38,202 nucleotides of DNA from CAYXWM01 sp964468805 (GCA_964468805.1 CAYXWM010000022.1:1-38202), one strand, 5' to 3'. Shown: positions 15,031 to 22,477, numbered from the stretch's first letter. Program-made: numbers and translations. Notes: generated from the letters alone by a model not told the origin.

Positions 15031-15828
15031 TCAAACGTTATCTGTGGCAGATTTACCCACACCGCTGACCTTGGCATAAATTTCCAATAAAAAGATTTGT
15101 ATATATGTAGAAAATATAATCATGCAAAAGTTTTTAATCCATCGAGGTATCATAAAATATATTATAGCCGGGGTATCCGGTATAAAATTATAAGAGCGTA
15201 ATACAAACGTGTTAATAGTGTTTACAAACATTGATGGAATACCTATGGCAAGAGTTATCTTTAAAGCCTTGCAGAACAATTGGGGATTCTTTTTCTTCCA
15301 AAGAACCATTGTTATGACATAACCTACCAAACCTATCAACCCTACAGTAATAAGGGCATAAGAAAGAGCCTCTATGTCTTTAATTGCTGCTAGGAAATTG
15401 GCAAGACCGGTTGTTGGCACTAAGTTTAGAACAAGTATATTACCGGCTCCCACTAATCCCGACAAGCCGAAAGCACCTAAGTATAACCAATTAAAGGCTT
15501 TGGAATCGGTGTTTTTTATTCGGTTCCAAATAAAGCCGGTCATGAAGCAGTCAAAGGCTGCTGTAAAGGCTATTTCGTAAAAATATGGACCCCCGTCGGG
15601 TTTCAGGACGTAGGTCAAGAAATCCGTAAGACCGCCTGCTATTGCGCCGAATATGGGGTCTATGGCTATTGCTATAAATTTTAACAGAGGGCCGGCCAAT
15701 GATATTCTTAAAATAGGCGAGCCGCCGATTGGTATGTAAAACCTCGTGAGATTAACCAAGACTGCAAGGGCGATAATCATGCCCGTCATGGTCATTTTTT
15801 TTGTCAAGTGTTTCTTTTGTAAGTACAC
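15031..15828 (-). CDS. ECF transporter S-component-like protein, FolT-type (paralogue 1)
   Basis: 265 residues from the GTG at 15828, with AAGGAAGG 4 bases upstream. A longer frame from TTG 15864 is rejected: it lacks a ribosome-binding site and its first 12 codons lie in the structured leader. From the GTG the N terminus aligns residue for residue with the paralogue downstream. Membrane protein with ILRISLAGPLLKFIAIAIDP, GAIAGGLTDFLTYVLKPDGG and a conserved C-terminal IIYFMIPRWIKN segment (the paralogue has IIYFLIPRWTRD). First gene of a three-gene unit with paralogue 2 and the lipid kinase. Preceded by a promoter and a leader RNA with three hairpins, so expression is probably regulated post-initiation. 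Confidence 0.78.
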   Translation of the reverse strand: MYLQKKHLTKKMTMTGMIIALAVLVNLTRFYIPIGGSPILRISLAGPLLKFIAIAIDPIFGAIAGGLTDFLTYVLKPDGGPYFYEIAFTAAFDCFMTGFIWNRIKNTDSKAFNWLYLGAFGLSGLVGAGNILVLNLVPTTGLANFLAAIKDIEALSYALITVGLIGLVGYVITMVLWKKKNPQLFCKALKITLAIGIPSMFVNTINTFVLRSYNFIPDTPAIIYFMIPRWIKNFCMIIFSTYIQIFLLEIYAKVSGVGKSATDNV

Positions 15829-15857
15829 CAAACCTTCCTTTCGTCTTATGTAGTTTT

Positions 15858-15956
15858 TCGCCAAGTGGCAAGGCTCAGAGACTTGCCCTTATGTATGTTT
15901 TTAACGGCTTGGCAACCGTAATATCAATTTGTTCCGGGTATACCCGTAACAAATTG
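15858..15956 (-). ncRNA. Structured 5' leader (riboswitch candidate) of the FolT-like operon
   Basis: On the minus strand, three hairpins in series. P1 has CAATTTGTT pairing with AACAAATTG (15948-15956/15925-15933) around an inner CGGG-TATA-CCCG. P2 has ACGG pairing with CCGT (15916-15919/15904-15907) closing the 8-base loop TTGCCAAG. P3 has GGCAAG pairing with CTTGCC (15882-15887/15867-15872). The P2 loop can pair with CTTGGCGA (15858-15865) along all 8 positions (one G-U), making a pseudoknot about 20 nt before the ribosome-binding site. TTGCC of the same loop can alternatively pair with the GGCAA of P3. I recognise no described riboswitch class. Confidence 0.55.
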
Positions 15957-15985
15957 TATTTGTGAATTATTTTGTATTATTTAAT

Positions 15986-16014
15986 AATATACTCAGAAAT
16001 TTTGAAAAAAGCAA
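15986..16014 (-). promoter_or_regulatory. Promoter of the FolT-like operon leader
   Basis: Minus strand: -35 TTGCTT (16014-16009) and -10 TATATT (15991-15986) with a 17-base spacer. Transcription from here would give a leader of about 150 nt carrying the hairpins described above. Confidence 0.5.
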
Positions 16015-16038
16015 TATGAAATTTTGTTTTTTTAAAAT

Positions 16039-16245
16039 TTAAAACGGAAATCTGACAACTGAAACTATTTCTCTCAGTAAATAAGTGAAAATATACTGGA
16101 TAAGCAAGTAAAAGCTGCCGGCATAGCAGGCTATGTTTATCATTTTAGACAGAGTTTTTTTATCGGAATCAAAGAATATTTCGATAACGGACTGAACGCA
16201 GGAAATCAATATAATTTGACCTATCAGAACCATAAATTCTTTCAT
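16039..16245 (-). CDS. Small two-helix membrane protein, possibly SpoIIIAC/SpoIIIAD-like
   Basis: 68 residues with two hydrophobic helices (about 5-24 and 38-62) separated by DSDKKTLSK, ending IVSVVRFPF. GGGGGAAG stands just before the ATG. Length, two-helix plan, the central D..KK and the terminal I..V..F pattern resemble SpoIIIAC (about 68 residues), a part of the SpoIIIA-SpoIIQ feeding channel of sporulation. None of the other spoIIIA genes are beside it, so the assignment is tentative. Otherwise a hypothetical membrane protein. The gap to the operon at 15828 holds only that operon's promoter and leader. Confidence 0.5.
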   Translation of the reverse strand: MKEFMVLIGQIILISCVQSVIEIFFDSDKKTLSKMINIACYAGSFYLLIQYIFTYLLREIVSVVRFPF

Positions 16246-16405
16246 TTTTCTTCCCCCTCGACACTATTTATATGTTATAATTGTAATAAAAATACAAACA
16301 TTATGCCCTGGCTTAATAATGTTTTTGTATTATCAAACTAACATATTGGGAATCTTTTTGAATGAATACTCAACAGCTAAATGCATCTAAGTAAAGGAGG
16401 CTCAC

Positions 16406-17359
16406 ATGAAAAAATCATTAAAAGCTCTGGTTACCCTTGCGGGATTAATTTCTGTTCCCATCATAATCAACAAATTTATATTTAGCAATGCTGCCCGTCA
16501 AGCCGCAAATAACTTGCCCGAGGCAGACGAAAAGTTTTACGATTGGCGTCACGGTAAAATCCGATATAGGGTATCGGGTCAAGGACAACCTTTGGTAATG
16601 ATACACGGTATCGGAGCCGGTTGCAGTATGTTTGAATGGGATAGAAACGTAGCCGAACTGGCAAAGCATTATCAAGTATACACCTTGGACTTACCCGGCT
16701 TCGGATATTCGGATAAGCCCAAAATTTCTTATTCTGCGTATCTGTATATCACCGCTGTAAACGATTTTTTACGTGAGGTGGTTGGTGAATCGGCTTACGT
16801 GGTTGCAAGCTCAAATGCAGCGGCATATGCTGTTACCGGGTATATTTTCGAACCCACTTTGTACAGCAAAATGCTCTTGGTTTCACCCACGGGATTAGGT
16901 TCATCTGCGAAGCTTCCAACTTCAAAAGATTTATGGGCAAAGTGGGTTCTTGAGACGCCTGTATTGGGCACCGGTTTGTATAACCTCTTAACGTCTTCTG
17001 TATATATTTCTTACTTCTTGAAGCGTTATTGCTATGCTTATCCCTCTGAAGTGACGTCATACGTGGCAAGTCAATTTTACAACGCTGCCCACTACGGCGG
17101 CTCCAATGCCCGCTATCCCATAGCTGCTTTTATCTCCAATTTCTTAAACGTAGAAATAGAGAGCAAAATAGCAAACGTGAATATTCCTTTGCAGCTGATT
17201 TGGGGCGAATTAAATGAACTAAATCCCGTTTCCAATCTTCAAGTAGCATTGGAAAAGAATCCGTCCATTCAATATGAGACATTGGTAAACTCCAAACTTC
17301 TGCCTCATGTAGACAACCCCGAGTTGTTTAACAGGATCTGCCTAGAATTTTTTGGATAG
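16406..17359 (+). CDS. Membrane-anchored alpha/beta hydrolase
   Basis: 317 residues with an N-terminal hydrophobic segment (about 6-22) that looks like an uncleaved anchor or signal. The alpha/beta hydrolase fold has the oxyanion motif MIHGIGAG (65-72), DLPGFGYSDKP and a nucleophile elbow VVASSNAAA, where Ser136 sits in A-x-S-x-A instead of the usual G-x-S-x-G. A C-terminal LPHVDNPELF supplies the histidine. At the expected acid position (WGELNELNPV) there is Asn where most homologues have Asp, so activity is uncertain. AAAGGAGG precedes the ATG. It is the only plus-strand gene here, and its TAG stop is followed in frame by the 42-bp repeat array. Substrate unknown. Confidence 0.82.
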   Translation: MKKSLKALVTLAGLISVPIIINKFIFSNAARQAANNLPEADEKFYDWRHGKIRYRVSGQGQPLVMIHGIGAGCSMFEWDRNVAELAKHYQVYTLDLPGFGYSDKPKISYSAYLYITAVNDFLREVVGESAYVVASSNAAAYAVTGYIFEPTLYSKMLLVSPTGLGSSAKLPTSKDLWAKWVLETPVLGTGLYNLLTSSVYISYFLKRYCYAYPSEVTSYVASQFYNAAHYGGSNARYPIAAFISNFLNVEIESKIANVNIPLQLIWGELNELNPVSNLQVALEKNPSIQYETLVNSKLLPHVDNPELFNRICLEFFG

Positions 17360-17362
17360 GAC

Positions 17363-17512
17363 ATAGAGTTAAACACTGTATTTCAGCGGATTTCTTATAA
17401 GATTGTAGAGTTGCACTCCATAAAAATGTTACGCTGTGTCAATAATATAGAGTTAAACTCTATGTTATTGACAACACATGGCAGTGGTATAGAGTGGCAC
17501 ACCACAGGTTAG
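17363..17512 (+). repeat. Four-unit degenerate repeat with exact 42-bp period
   Basis: Units begin at 17363, 17405, 17447 and 17489 with ATAGAGTTAAACACTGT, GTAGAGTTGCACTCCAT, ATAGAGTTAAACTCTAT and ATAGAGTGGCACACCAC. The remaining 25 bases of each unit are not clearly conserved. Unit heads are near-palindromic. The third is the centre of an 18-bp-arm palindrome (17437-17473, TGTCAATAATATAGAGTT and its near-complement). The frame continuing from the hydrolase after its TAG stays open across all units and reads IELNTV, VELHSI, IELNSM, IEWHTT, ending at a TAG at 17510-17512. Confidence 0.75.
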
Positions 17513-17644
17513 GAAAATGCTATACAATAAGGTAAATATAGTAAATTGATTATCATTACTAATCATGAAACATAATTCTTTCTTATTTCCTCAATAGTCG
17601 TTAGTGGGTGTCTAAACAATCTACATTCTTAAAATCTATGTCTA

Positions 17645-17743
17645 TACTAATTCCTTATAAGATGAAGGACAAATATAATCGTTTTCCTCGAACCGTTGGA
17701 AAACATTAATTATTTTAGTCTTATGTTTAAAATGAAATCAGTA
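17645..17743 (+). repeat. MITE-like element, family 2, copy B
   Basis: 99 bp from TACTAATTCC (17645-17654) to GAAATCAGTA (to 17743). Shares ATAAGATGAAGGACAAA, a central CGAACCGTTGGAAAA and TAAAATGAAATC with the other copies. It is the most diverged of the three at its 3' arm (TTAGTCTTATG where others have TTTGTCCTCTG). The rest of the 17513-17774 interval shows no gene. Confidence 0.8.
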
Positions 17744-17776
17744 CAATTAAAATTATAGTCATTAGGAAAGCATAAA

Positions 17777-17811
17777 AAAAGAACGAAGCTTGAGCAAAGC
17801 TTCGTTCTTTT
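17777..17811 (-). terminator. Intrinsic terminator of exonuclease III gene (bidirectional)
   Basis: AAGAACGAAGCTT (17779-17791) pairs perfectly with AAGCTTCGTTCTT (17797-17809) around GAGCA. On the minus strand the hairpin is followed by a run of seven T, directly after the xth stop. Confidence 0.9.
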
Positions 17812-17812
17812 A

Positions 17813-18577
17813 CTATTTTAATTCATCTGATACGATAAGCCCTACAGGGCAGTGGTCGCTTCCGTAAACATCGCTGTAAATCAACGAATCCAAAATTTGA
17901 TTAGCCAACGAAGCAGAAGCAACAAAATAATCTATACGCCATCCTATATTTCTTTGACGTGCTGCCGACCTAAAGGACCACCAGGTATAGGCATCCAAAG
18001 TATCGGGATATTTGTGACGGAAAGTATCAATAAAGCCGGCATCCAGCAATTCGGTCATTTTGTTTCTTTCTTCAATGGTAAAACCGGCGTTGCGAGTGTT
18101 GGTCTTTGGGTTCTTTAAGTCTATCTCTTTGTGTGCAACGTTTAAGTCACCGCAGATTATAACCGGCTTGGCTTTATTTTTTTCCAAAAGAAAGGCACGG
18201 AAGTCATCTTCCCATTCTTGTCTGTAATCCAGCCGTTCCAACTCGGATTTTGAGTTGGGAGTATACACGGTTACAAAATAAAATTTCTCAAACTCCAATG
18301 TAATGACACGACCTTCTTGGTCATGCTTTTCTGCACCTATACCGTACTGCACCGACAATGGCTCGGTCTTGGAAAACACAGCTGTACCTGAGTAGCCCTT
18401 TTTTTGAGCAGGGTTCCAGTAATCAAAATATCCGGGGAACTCAAAATCAGCCTGTTCTTTTGTCATTTTAATTTCCTGTAAAGCAAATATATCGGCATCT
18501 TCCTTGTTAAAAAAAGGCATAAATCCTTTATTCATACAGGCTCTCAAACCGTTAACATTCCATGAAATAAATTTCAA
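17813..18577 (-). CDS. xth: Exodeoxyribonuclease III (AP endonuclease)
   Basis: 254 residues from a TTG at 18577, giving MKFISWNVNGLRACMNKGF, the standard family N terminus, with AAAGGA 9 bases upstream. The longer frame from 18595 overlaps that site. Exonuclease-endonuclease-phosphatase fold: LQEIKMT (catalytic Glu), GYSGTAVFSK, GDLNVAHKEIDLKNP, WRIDYFVAS and the terminal SDHCPVGL with catalytic Asp-His. Known role: cleavage at abasic sites and 3' end cleaning in base-excision repair. Single-gene unit with its own terminator. Confidence 0.93.
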   Translation of the reverse strand: MKFISWNVNGLRACMNKGFMPFFNKEDADIFALQEIKMTKEQADFEFPGYFDYWNPAQKKGYSGTAVFSKTEPLSVQYGIGAEKHDQEGRVITLEFEKFYFVTVYTPNSKSELERLDYRQEWEDDFRAFLLEKNKAKPVIICGDLNVAHKEIDLKNPKTNTRNAGFTIEERNKMTELLDAGFIDTFRHKYPDTLDAYTWWSFRSAARQRNIGWRIDYFVASASLANQILDSLIYSDVYGSDHCPVGLIVSDELK

Positions 18578-18747
18578 GTGTGTCATTCCTTTCAAACCAT
18601 AAATTTACGAAGAATTTTTACAGTGCAAGTAATCTCTAAACAGTTAATTTATAATAACAGCCAGTAAATAAATGTAAATTAATCTATCTTTAATAAATTA
18701 TATCATGAATAAAAAAATAGACAAGCCTAAAAATCCGGAAAATAAAA

Positions 18748-18768
18748 AAAGACGGTTTAACCGTCTTT
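18748..18768 (-). terminator. Terminator of tRNA-Val
   Basis: AAAGACGGTT-T-AACCGTCTTT (18748-18768) is a perfect palindrome followed on the minus strand by TTTT. It lies 6 bases beyond the tRNA 3' end. Confidence 0.85.
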
Positions 18769-18774
18769 CGTTAA

Positions 18775-18847
18775 TGGGAACTACAGGACTTGAACCTGTG
18801 ACCCTCTGCTTGTAAGGCAGATGCTCTCCCAGCTGAGCTAAGCTCCC
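18775..18847 (-). tRNA. tRNA-Val (anticodon UAC)
   Basis: Minus strand. The acceptor stem GGGAGCT pairs with AGTTCCC, the D-arm contains TTAGCTCAGCTGGGAGAGC, the anticodon stem TCTGC/GCAGA closes loop CTTACAA giving anticodon TAC, and the T-arm is ACAGG/CCTGT with loop TTCAAGT. The discriminator base is A. CCA is not encoded and would be added after transcription. Confidence 0.95.
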
Positions 18848-19006
18848 GAATTATATTGCTTGTCCTTCAACAAGAAACATTATACTTCATTTACCTATCC
18901 AAGTCAATAGAAAATTTAAAAAAATTACAAATATTTTCTTAAAGTATACCGAACTGCTTAAATAGCGTATTTAATTAAAAAAGTCTGCCCTTTACGCTTT
19001 GTTGAA

Positions 19007-19115
19007 TATGGAATAGTAACAAAAGCTATTCTCCTTTAGCTTTTAACTCATGCGTATAAAAAACAGCAGTCATTCGTCACTTGGAGTTTAAACTTTTGTT
19101 ACTATTTAAACCATA
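19007..19115. repeat. Diverged relative of MITE-like family 1
   Basis: 109 bp from TATGG (19007) to CCATA (19115). The ends GAATAGTAACAAAAGC and ACTTTTGTTACTATT are inverted repeats and match the subterminal GTAACAAAAGC of family 1. The interior keeps GCTATT, TGCGTATAAAAAACA and GTCATTCGTCAC in the same order as the copy at 22570-22708. It lies just past the ureD stop. Apart from this, the tRNA and its terminator, 18578-19116 shows no gene. Confidence 0.6.
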
Positions 19116-19116
19116 C

Positions 19117-19953
19117 TCAATCATTTGCAACCAAGCTTTGTTCTCTAGGGGTTCTTTCCAATACAAAGCCTGTAATTTTATCATGAAGACGTGTTAAATC
19201 TTCGGCAGAGTTTGCTAACATTCTCACACAAAGCAAGTTATCATTAACGGAACAACCGCCGGTGATTTCTTTACTATCATTAATATACTCTCGTATTACC
19301 GACATTAGACTTTCGTTGTCCGAAAAATTCACGAGTATCATATTGGAAAGGTGGGTATAGCCTTCAAACATACAAAAGCCTTGAAGATTAAATTTAGAAG
19401 GAAGAAATTGAGCATTGTCAAAATAAATGGGTTCACCGCCTTGAAACACCTTTGTCAATGCTTTGTAAAAGCGATATTGAAATTTTTCATCCATTCCAAC
19501 TCTACCGCAACTTATAACTTCGCTGTATATGAGTTTTGAAGTGGAATCGGTCAGGTAAATATCCGTATCGGTTTTAAACGCCGAATCCGCAAAGGGTATG
19601 GTGGGCAGAGGATTATAAATCAACAAGCCGCCTTCTCGAACGGTTAATGCTGTTCGGCGATTGGCACTGCCGGTTTTCATACGGTGTATTTTTTCAAAGG
19701 ATTGGGAAGTAATTTCGGCTCTTGCGTCCTTGCCAACCTCTATTTCTATTTCTTGGTTGTCGCCCTCCATAATGCCCGCGGAGATACTGAGGGTCATAAT
19801 TTTCATATTGTTCTCAGAATCATAAAAGGGCTTGGTGATTTTAAAAGGTGCGGTGAATTTAACGTCCTCCAAAATATCCCGTTGGATGCCGTGTTTGATT
19901 TTAAGCTTTAATTCGGACAGGCGATAGTATTGATTTTGAGCCAAAGCAATCAC
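19117..19953 (-). CDS. ureD: Urease accessory protein UreD (UreH)
   Basis: 278 residues from a GTG at 19953 overlapping the ureG stop by 4 bp, so translation is coupled. The UreD fold is supported by SAGIMEGDNQEIEIEVGKDARAEITSQ (split over residues 57-83), FEKIHRM, YNPLPTIPFADSAF and SEVISCGRVGM, all typical. UreD binds apo-urease and, with UreF and UreG, forms the pre-activation complex that delivers nickel through an internal tunnel. Last gene of the urease operon. The MITE relative lies immediately downstream. Confidence 0.92.
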   Translation of the reverse strand: MIALAQNQYYRLSELKLKIKHGIQRDILEDVKFTAPFKITKPFYDSENNMKIMTLSISAGIMEGDNQEIEIEVGKDARAEITSQSFEKIHRMKTGSANRRTALTVREGGLLIYNPLPTIPFADSAFKTDTDIYLTDSTSKLIYSEVISCGRVGMDEKFQYRFYKALTKVFQGGEPIYFDNAQFLPSKFNLQGFCMFEGYTHLSNMILVNFSDNESLMSVIREYINDSKEITGGCSVNDNLLCVRMLANSAEDLTRLHDKITGFVLERTPREQSLVAND

Positions 19954-20558
19954 ATACCTTCCAACAAGACGTTTTTCTTAATCCAGTTGATAATGTCTTG
20001 GACGCCTTCTTTGCCCCGAATGTTGGTAAACAAGAAGGGTTTGTCACCACGCATGGCTTTTGAATCTCTTTCCATGACCTCTAAGCTGGCTCCAACATAA
20101 GGAGCAAGGTCGATTTTGTTTATAACCAACAAATCGGAGCGAGTGATTCCCGGGCCGCCTTTTCTGGGAATTTTATCGCCTTCGGCAACGTCTATAACAA
20201 AGATGGTTGAGTCTACCAATTCCGGACTGAAAGTTGCGGAAAGATTATCGCCGCCGCTTTCTATAAAGATAATCTCTACGTCAGGGAAACGATTGGCAAG
20301 TTCTTCAACTGCCTCCAAATTCATAGAAGCATCCTCACGAATGGCGGTATGGGGACAGCCCCCGGTTTCCACGCCCATGATTCTGTCTTTTTCCATAACA
20401 CTGTTATTGATTAAGAATTGAGCGTCTTCTTTGGTATATATATCGTTTGTTACAACGCAAATGCTGTATTGTCCGGCTAATTCACGGGTTAGGGCTTCTA
20501 TAAGTGCAGTTTTACCGGAGCCTACCGGTCCTGCAACGCCGATTTTTACGTAAGACAT
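19950..20558 (-). CDS. ureG: Urease accessory GTPase UreG
   Basis: 202 residues from the ATG at 20558, with GGAGG 8 bases upstream. An in-frame TTG at 20573 overlaps that site and is rejected. P-loop GPVGSGKT (10-17), TNDIYTKEDA, the metal-binding dimer-interface motif GGCPHTAIREDAS (Cys68, His70), ESGGDNL, and the guanine motif NKIDLAPYVGA. Known role: GTP-dependent nickel delivery to urease with UreE as donor. Sits between ureF and ureD. Confidence 0.96.
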   Translation of the reverse strand: MSYVKIGVAGPVGSGKTALIEALTRELAGQYSICVVTNDIYTKEDAQFLINNSVMEKDRIMGVETGGCPHTAIREDASMNLEAVEELANRFPDVEIIFIESGGDNLSATFSPELVDSTIFVIDVAEGDKIPRKGGPGITRSDLLVINKIDLAPYVGASLEVMERDSKAMRGDKPFLFTNIRGKEGVQDIINWIKKNVLLEGM

Positions 20559-20605
20559 AAAGAATTCCTCCAAAGGTGTAAATGTAGGGTTATGCTAAAT
20601 GCTTA

Positions 20606-21295
20606 TCAAGACATATAAAGTCTGGAATACAAAACTTCATGTTGCATGGCTCGTATATCCAAGCCCGGTGCAGAAGCACAAAGTTCATCTTCGGTTAGGT
20701 TTTTTACTTCTTCGAGAAGTTCCGCAAACAAGCTACCGCAACCGGCAAGAATTTGTTGCCCAACGGTTTGACTGAGAGGTATAAGTTTTACCATGTTTGT
20801 AACGGCGGAAGAAGTTTGGGAATACAAATAGGCTGACAAAGTTTCGTCTTTGTCCATATCCGCACAGGCACAAAACACACCGTAAGCCACTGAATGGGAT
20901 ATGCCTACCGGAGCACATTTATTGCAATATTCTTCATAGAATTTTTTGTCATAGTCTATATTTAAGGATAAAACTGTTTTCATAAAACGACTGCCCAACC
21001 TGCTTGAAGCGGAACGCAATTCTGAAGGCGTTCGGGATGCTTTGGCGGTTTGTTCCAGTCGAAATAATTTATCTAAGTCGTTGTTTTTTGTGTATTCATA
21101 AGCCAATCGGGCAGCAAGCAACTCACTGTGCAAGAAGCTTGTTCTCAAGTTTTGCTCCAAGAATAGCCCGGCGGTTTCTTTATCTTTTACGGTGCCTTGC
21201 TGAATATAGGTTTCCAAGCCGTAGGATTGAGTATAGCTGCCTATGGGAAACAAGGCGTCGTTTATTTGCAATAGCAAGAAAAATTTATTGTTCAC
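20606..21295 (-). CDS. ureF: Urease accessory protein UreF
   Basis: 229 residues from a GTG start (GAGAG upstream), all-helical UreF fold. N-terminal LLQINDALFPIGSYTQSYGLETYIQ is the family signature, with GISHSVAYGVFCA in the middle and a terminal DIRAMQHEVLYSRLYMS typical of the C terminus that contacts UreD. UreF bridges UreD and UreG in the activation complex. It begins 18 bp after ureE and ends 47 bp before ureG. Confidence 0.94.
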   Translation of the reverse strand: MNNKFFLLLQINDALFPIGSYTQSYGLETYIQQGTVKDKETAGLFLEQNLRTSFLHSELLAARLAYEYTKNNDLDKLFRLEQTAKASRTPSELRSASSRLGSRFMKTVLSLNIDYDKKFYEEYCNKCAPVGISHSVAYGVFCACADMDKDETLSAYLYSQTSSAVTNMVKLIPLSQTVGQQILAGCGSLFAELLEEVKNLTEDELCASAPGLDIRAMQHEVLYSRLYMS

Positions 21296-21313
21296 CGAAA
21301 TTCTCTCATTTCA

Positions 21314-21793
21314 TTAATGGGAATGCCCGTGACTGTGACCGGGTGTTGAAGAAATGCTCTTATCAAAATCCAATTTTACGTCTTTAACTTCTGTTTTTAT
21401 ATTTAATTTTTCTATCATTATTTGAATGGTTTTATCGTAAGGGATTACAAATTGATTTTGCTTTTCTCCGTGAAAAAACGGAGCATGGCGGTTGCCTATT
21501 TCATAACAAAATTTTGGGAGAATATTAATATCTTCTATCTCTATAACAAGGCATTGGGCAGGCAAAATATTTACCGCGATTATACCGTTCTCTGTTTGAG
21601 CCAAAACATCGCCTTGCTTTAATCCGTGAGAGGCGGTGTGTTCATCTAAACGCAGACCGACTTCCATGCCCTTTTGGGTTACCGAGCGGTTTATTTTCTT
21701 TTGACAGTTGTACCACTCAATATCCAAGTAATCAATTTCCGCACCGCCGAATTGAGGATCGGATATTTTACCGATTACACTGCTTACTATCAT
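21314..21793 (-). CDS. ureE: Urease accessory metallochaperone UreE
   Basis: 159 residues. The N-terminal peptide-binding-like domain (YLDIEWYNCQKKINRSVTQKG, in about 23-43) and C-terminal metal-binding domain (residues about 75-145, AQCLVIEIEDINILPKFCYEIGNRHAPFF split over its length) match UreE. It ends in a histidine-rich tail GHSHGHSH that supplies extra nickel-binding sites. The conserved metal His of the GNRHAPFF motif is present. Donates nickel to UreG. ATG with AAGGAAAGG. Separated from ureI by 198 bp containing a 122-bp inverted-repeat element. Confidence 0.94.
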   Translation of the reverse strand: MIVSSVIGKISDPQFGGAEIDYLDIEWYNCQKKINRSVTQKGMEVGLRLDEHTASHGLKQGDVLAQTENGIIAVNILPAQCLVIEIEDINILPKFCYEIGNRHAPFFHGEKQNQFVIPYDKTIQIMIEKLNIKTEVKDVKLDFDKSISSTPGHSHGHSH

Positions 21794-21829
21794 GGCGTAT
21801 TCCTTTCCTTATTAAAAAAGTATATTAGA

Positions 21830-21951
21830 AATTTAAATTTCATCGCAGAATAGCCGCTTCAGAAAGTATTTTCAGTATCCAAACACTTTTTAAGGGTTGA
21901 GAAACATATTCAAATACATTATGCATAAGATTCGGCGATGAAATTTAAATT
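21830..21951. repeat. 122-bp inverted-repeat element between ureI and ureE
   Basis: Ends at 21830-21850 (AATTTAAATTTCATCGCAGAA, first 20 shown as AATTTAAATTTCATCGCAGA) and 21931-21951 are reverse complements at 20 of 21 positions, enclosing 80 bp with no ORF. This looks like a small non-autonomous element. No other copy in the window. Confidence 0.75.
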
Positions 21952-21991
21952 GCTGTAAAACTAACAATTATGCAGGTTTTACCTAATCAAA

Positions 21992-22477
21992 TCAGCTCCA
22001 CATACCTCTTAACAATAAGAAGCCGGGGATCCAAGCTGTAACTATACCTTCGAAAATAGCCAAGTAGGGAACAAATTTGCCCAGGTTCTTTTTCATTGTA
22101 CCTTCAACAAAACCTGTGAACCACAGTATGCCCCAGAGAATCCAGATAACAGCCATTTTCCAATCACCTTCTTGAAGGGTGATAATTGCACAGGGAACTG
22201 TATTGATAGCAACAAAGAGGCTGTAAACGCCGAAAGGCAGGGGATTTAACTTCCAGATATTATTTGCGGCTGCAAACAGGTATGTAAAGCCAAACAAAAG
22301 ACCTGTACCGGCAGCATAGAAATCACCTTGAATCAAAGCAAGGACGTTGATAACCATGGAAAGCAAGCCGGTAAAAACATTCATAACAGCGGTAGATTTA
22401 CCGTCTACATTGCAAAGGCGGCAAACACCGTTGTTAATTAAAACTATACCTACGTATAAAAGACAAACTCCTAACAT
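21992..22477 (-). CDS. ureI: UreI/AmiS-family urea (amide) channel
   Basis: 161 residues, six hydrophobic helices. The family pattern is clear: LLYVGIVLINNGVCRL, STAVMNVFTGLLS, TGLLFGFTYLFAAANN, YSLFVAINTVPCAII, EGDWKMAVIWILWGILWFTGF, IFEGIVTAWIPGFLLL. Known role: facilitated diffusion of urea or short amides, hexameric. Compared with my recollection of Helicobacter UreI it lacks the long periplasmic loop and the histidine-bearing second loop that gate the channel by pH, so it is probably ungated. AGGAGGG before the ATG. It is inside the urease operon between ureC and ureE, which fits urea supply to urease. Confidence 0.9.
   Translation of the reverse strand: MLGVCLLYVGIVLINNGVCRLCNVDGKSTAVMNVFTGLLSMVINVLALIQGDFYAAGTGLLFGFTYLFAAANNIWKLNPLPFGVYSLFVAINTVPCAIITLQEGDWKMAVIWILWGILWFTGFVEGTMKKNLGKFVPYLAIFEGIVTAWIPGFLLLRGMWS

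Noticed and set aside
15829..15864. Longer start (TTG 15864) for the FolT-like gene
   Set aside because: No ribosome-binding site, and the extra codons fall in the structured leader. The GTG at 15828 has AAGGAAGG and aligns with the paralogue's start.
17363..17512. CRISPR array
   Set aside because: The unit heads are degenerate and only about 17 bp long, spacing is a fixed 42 bp with only four units, and no cas genes are nearby.
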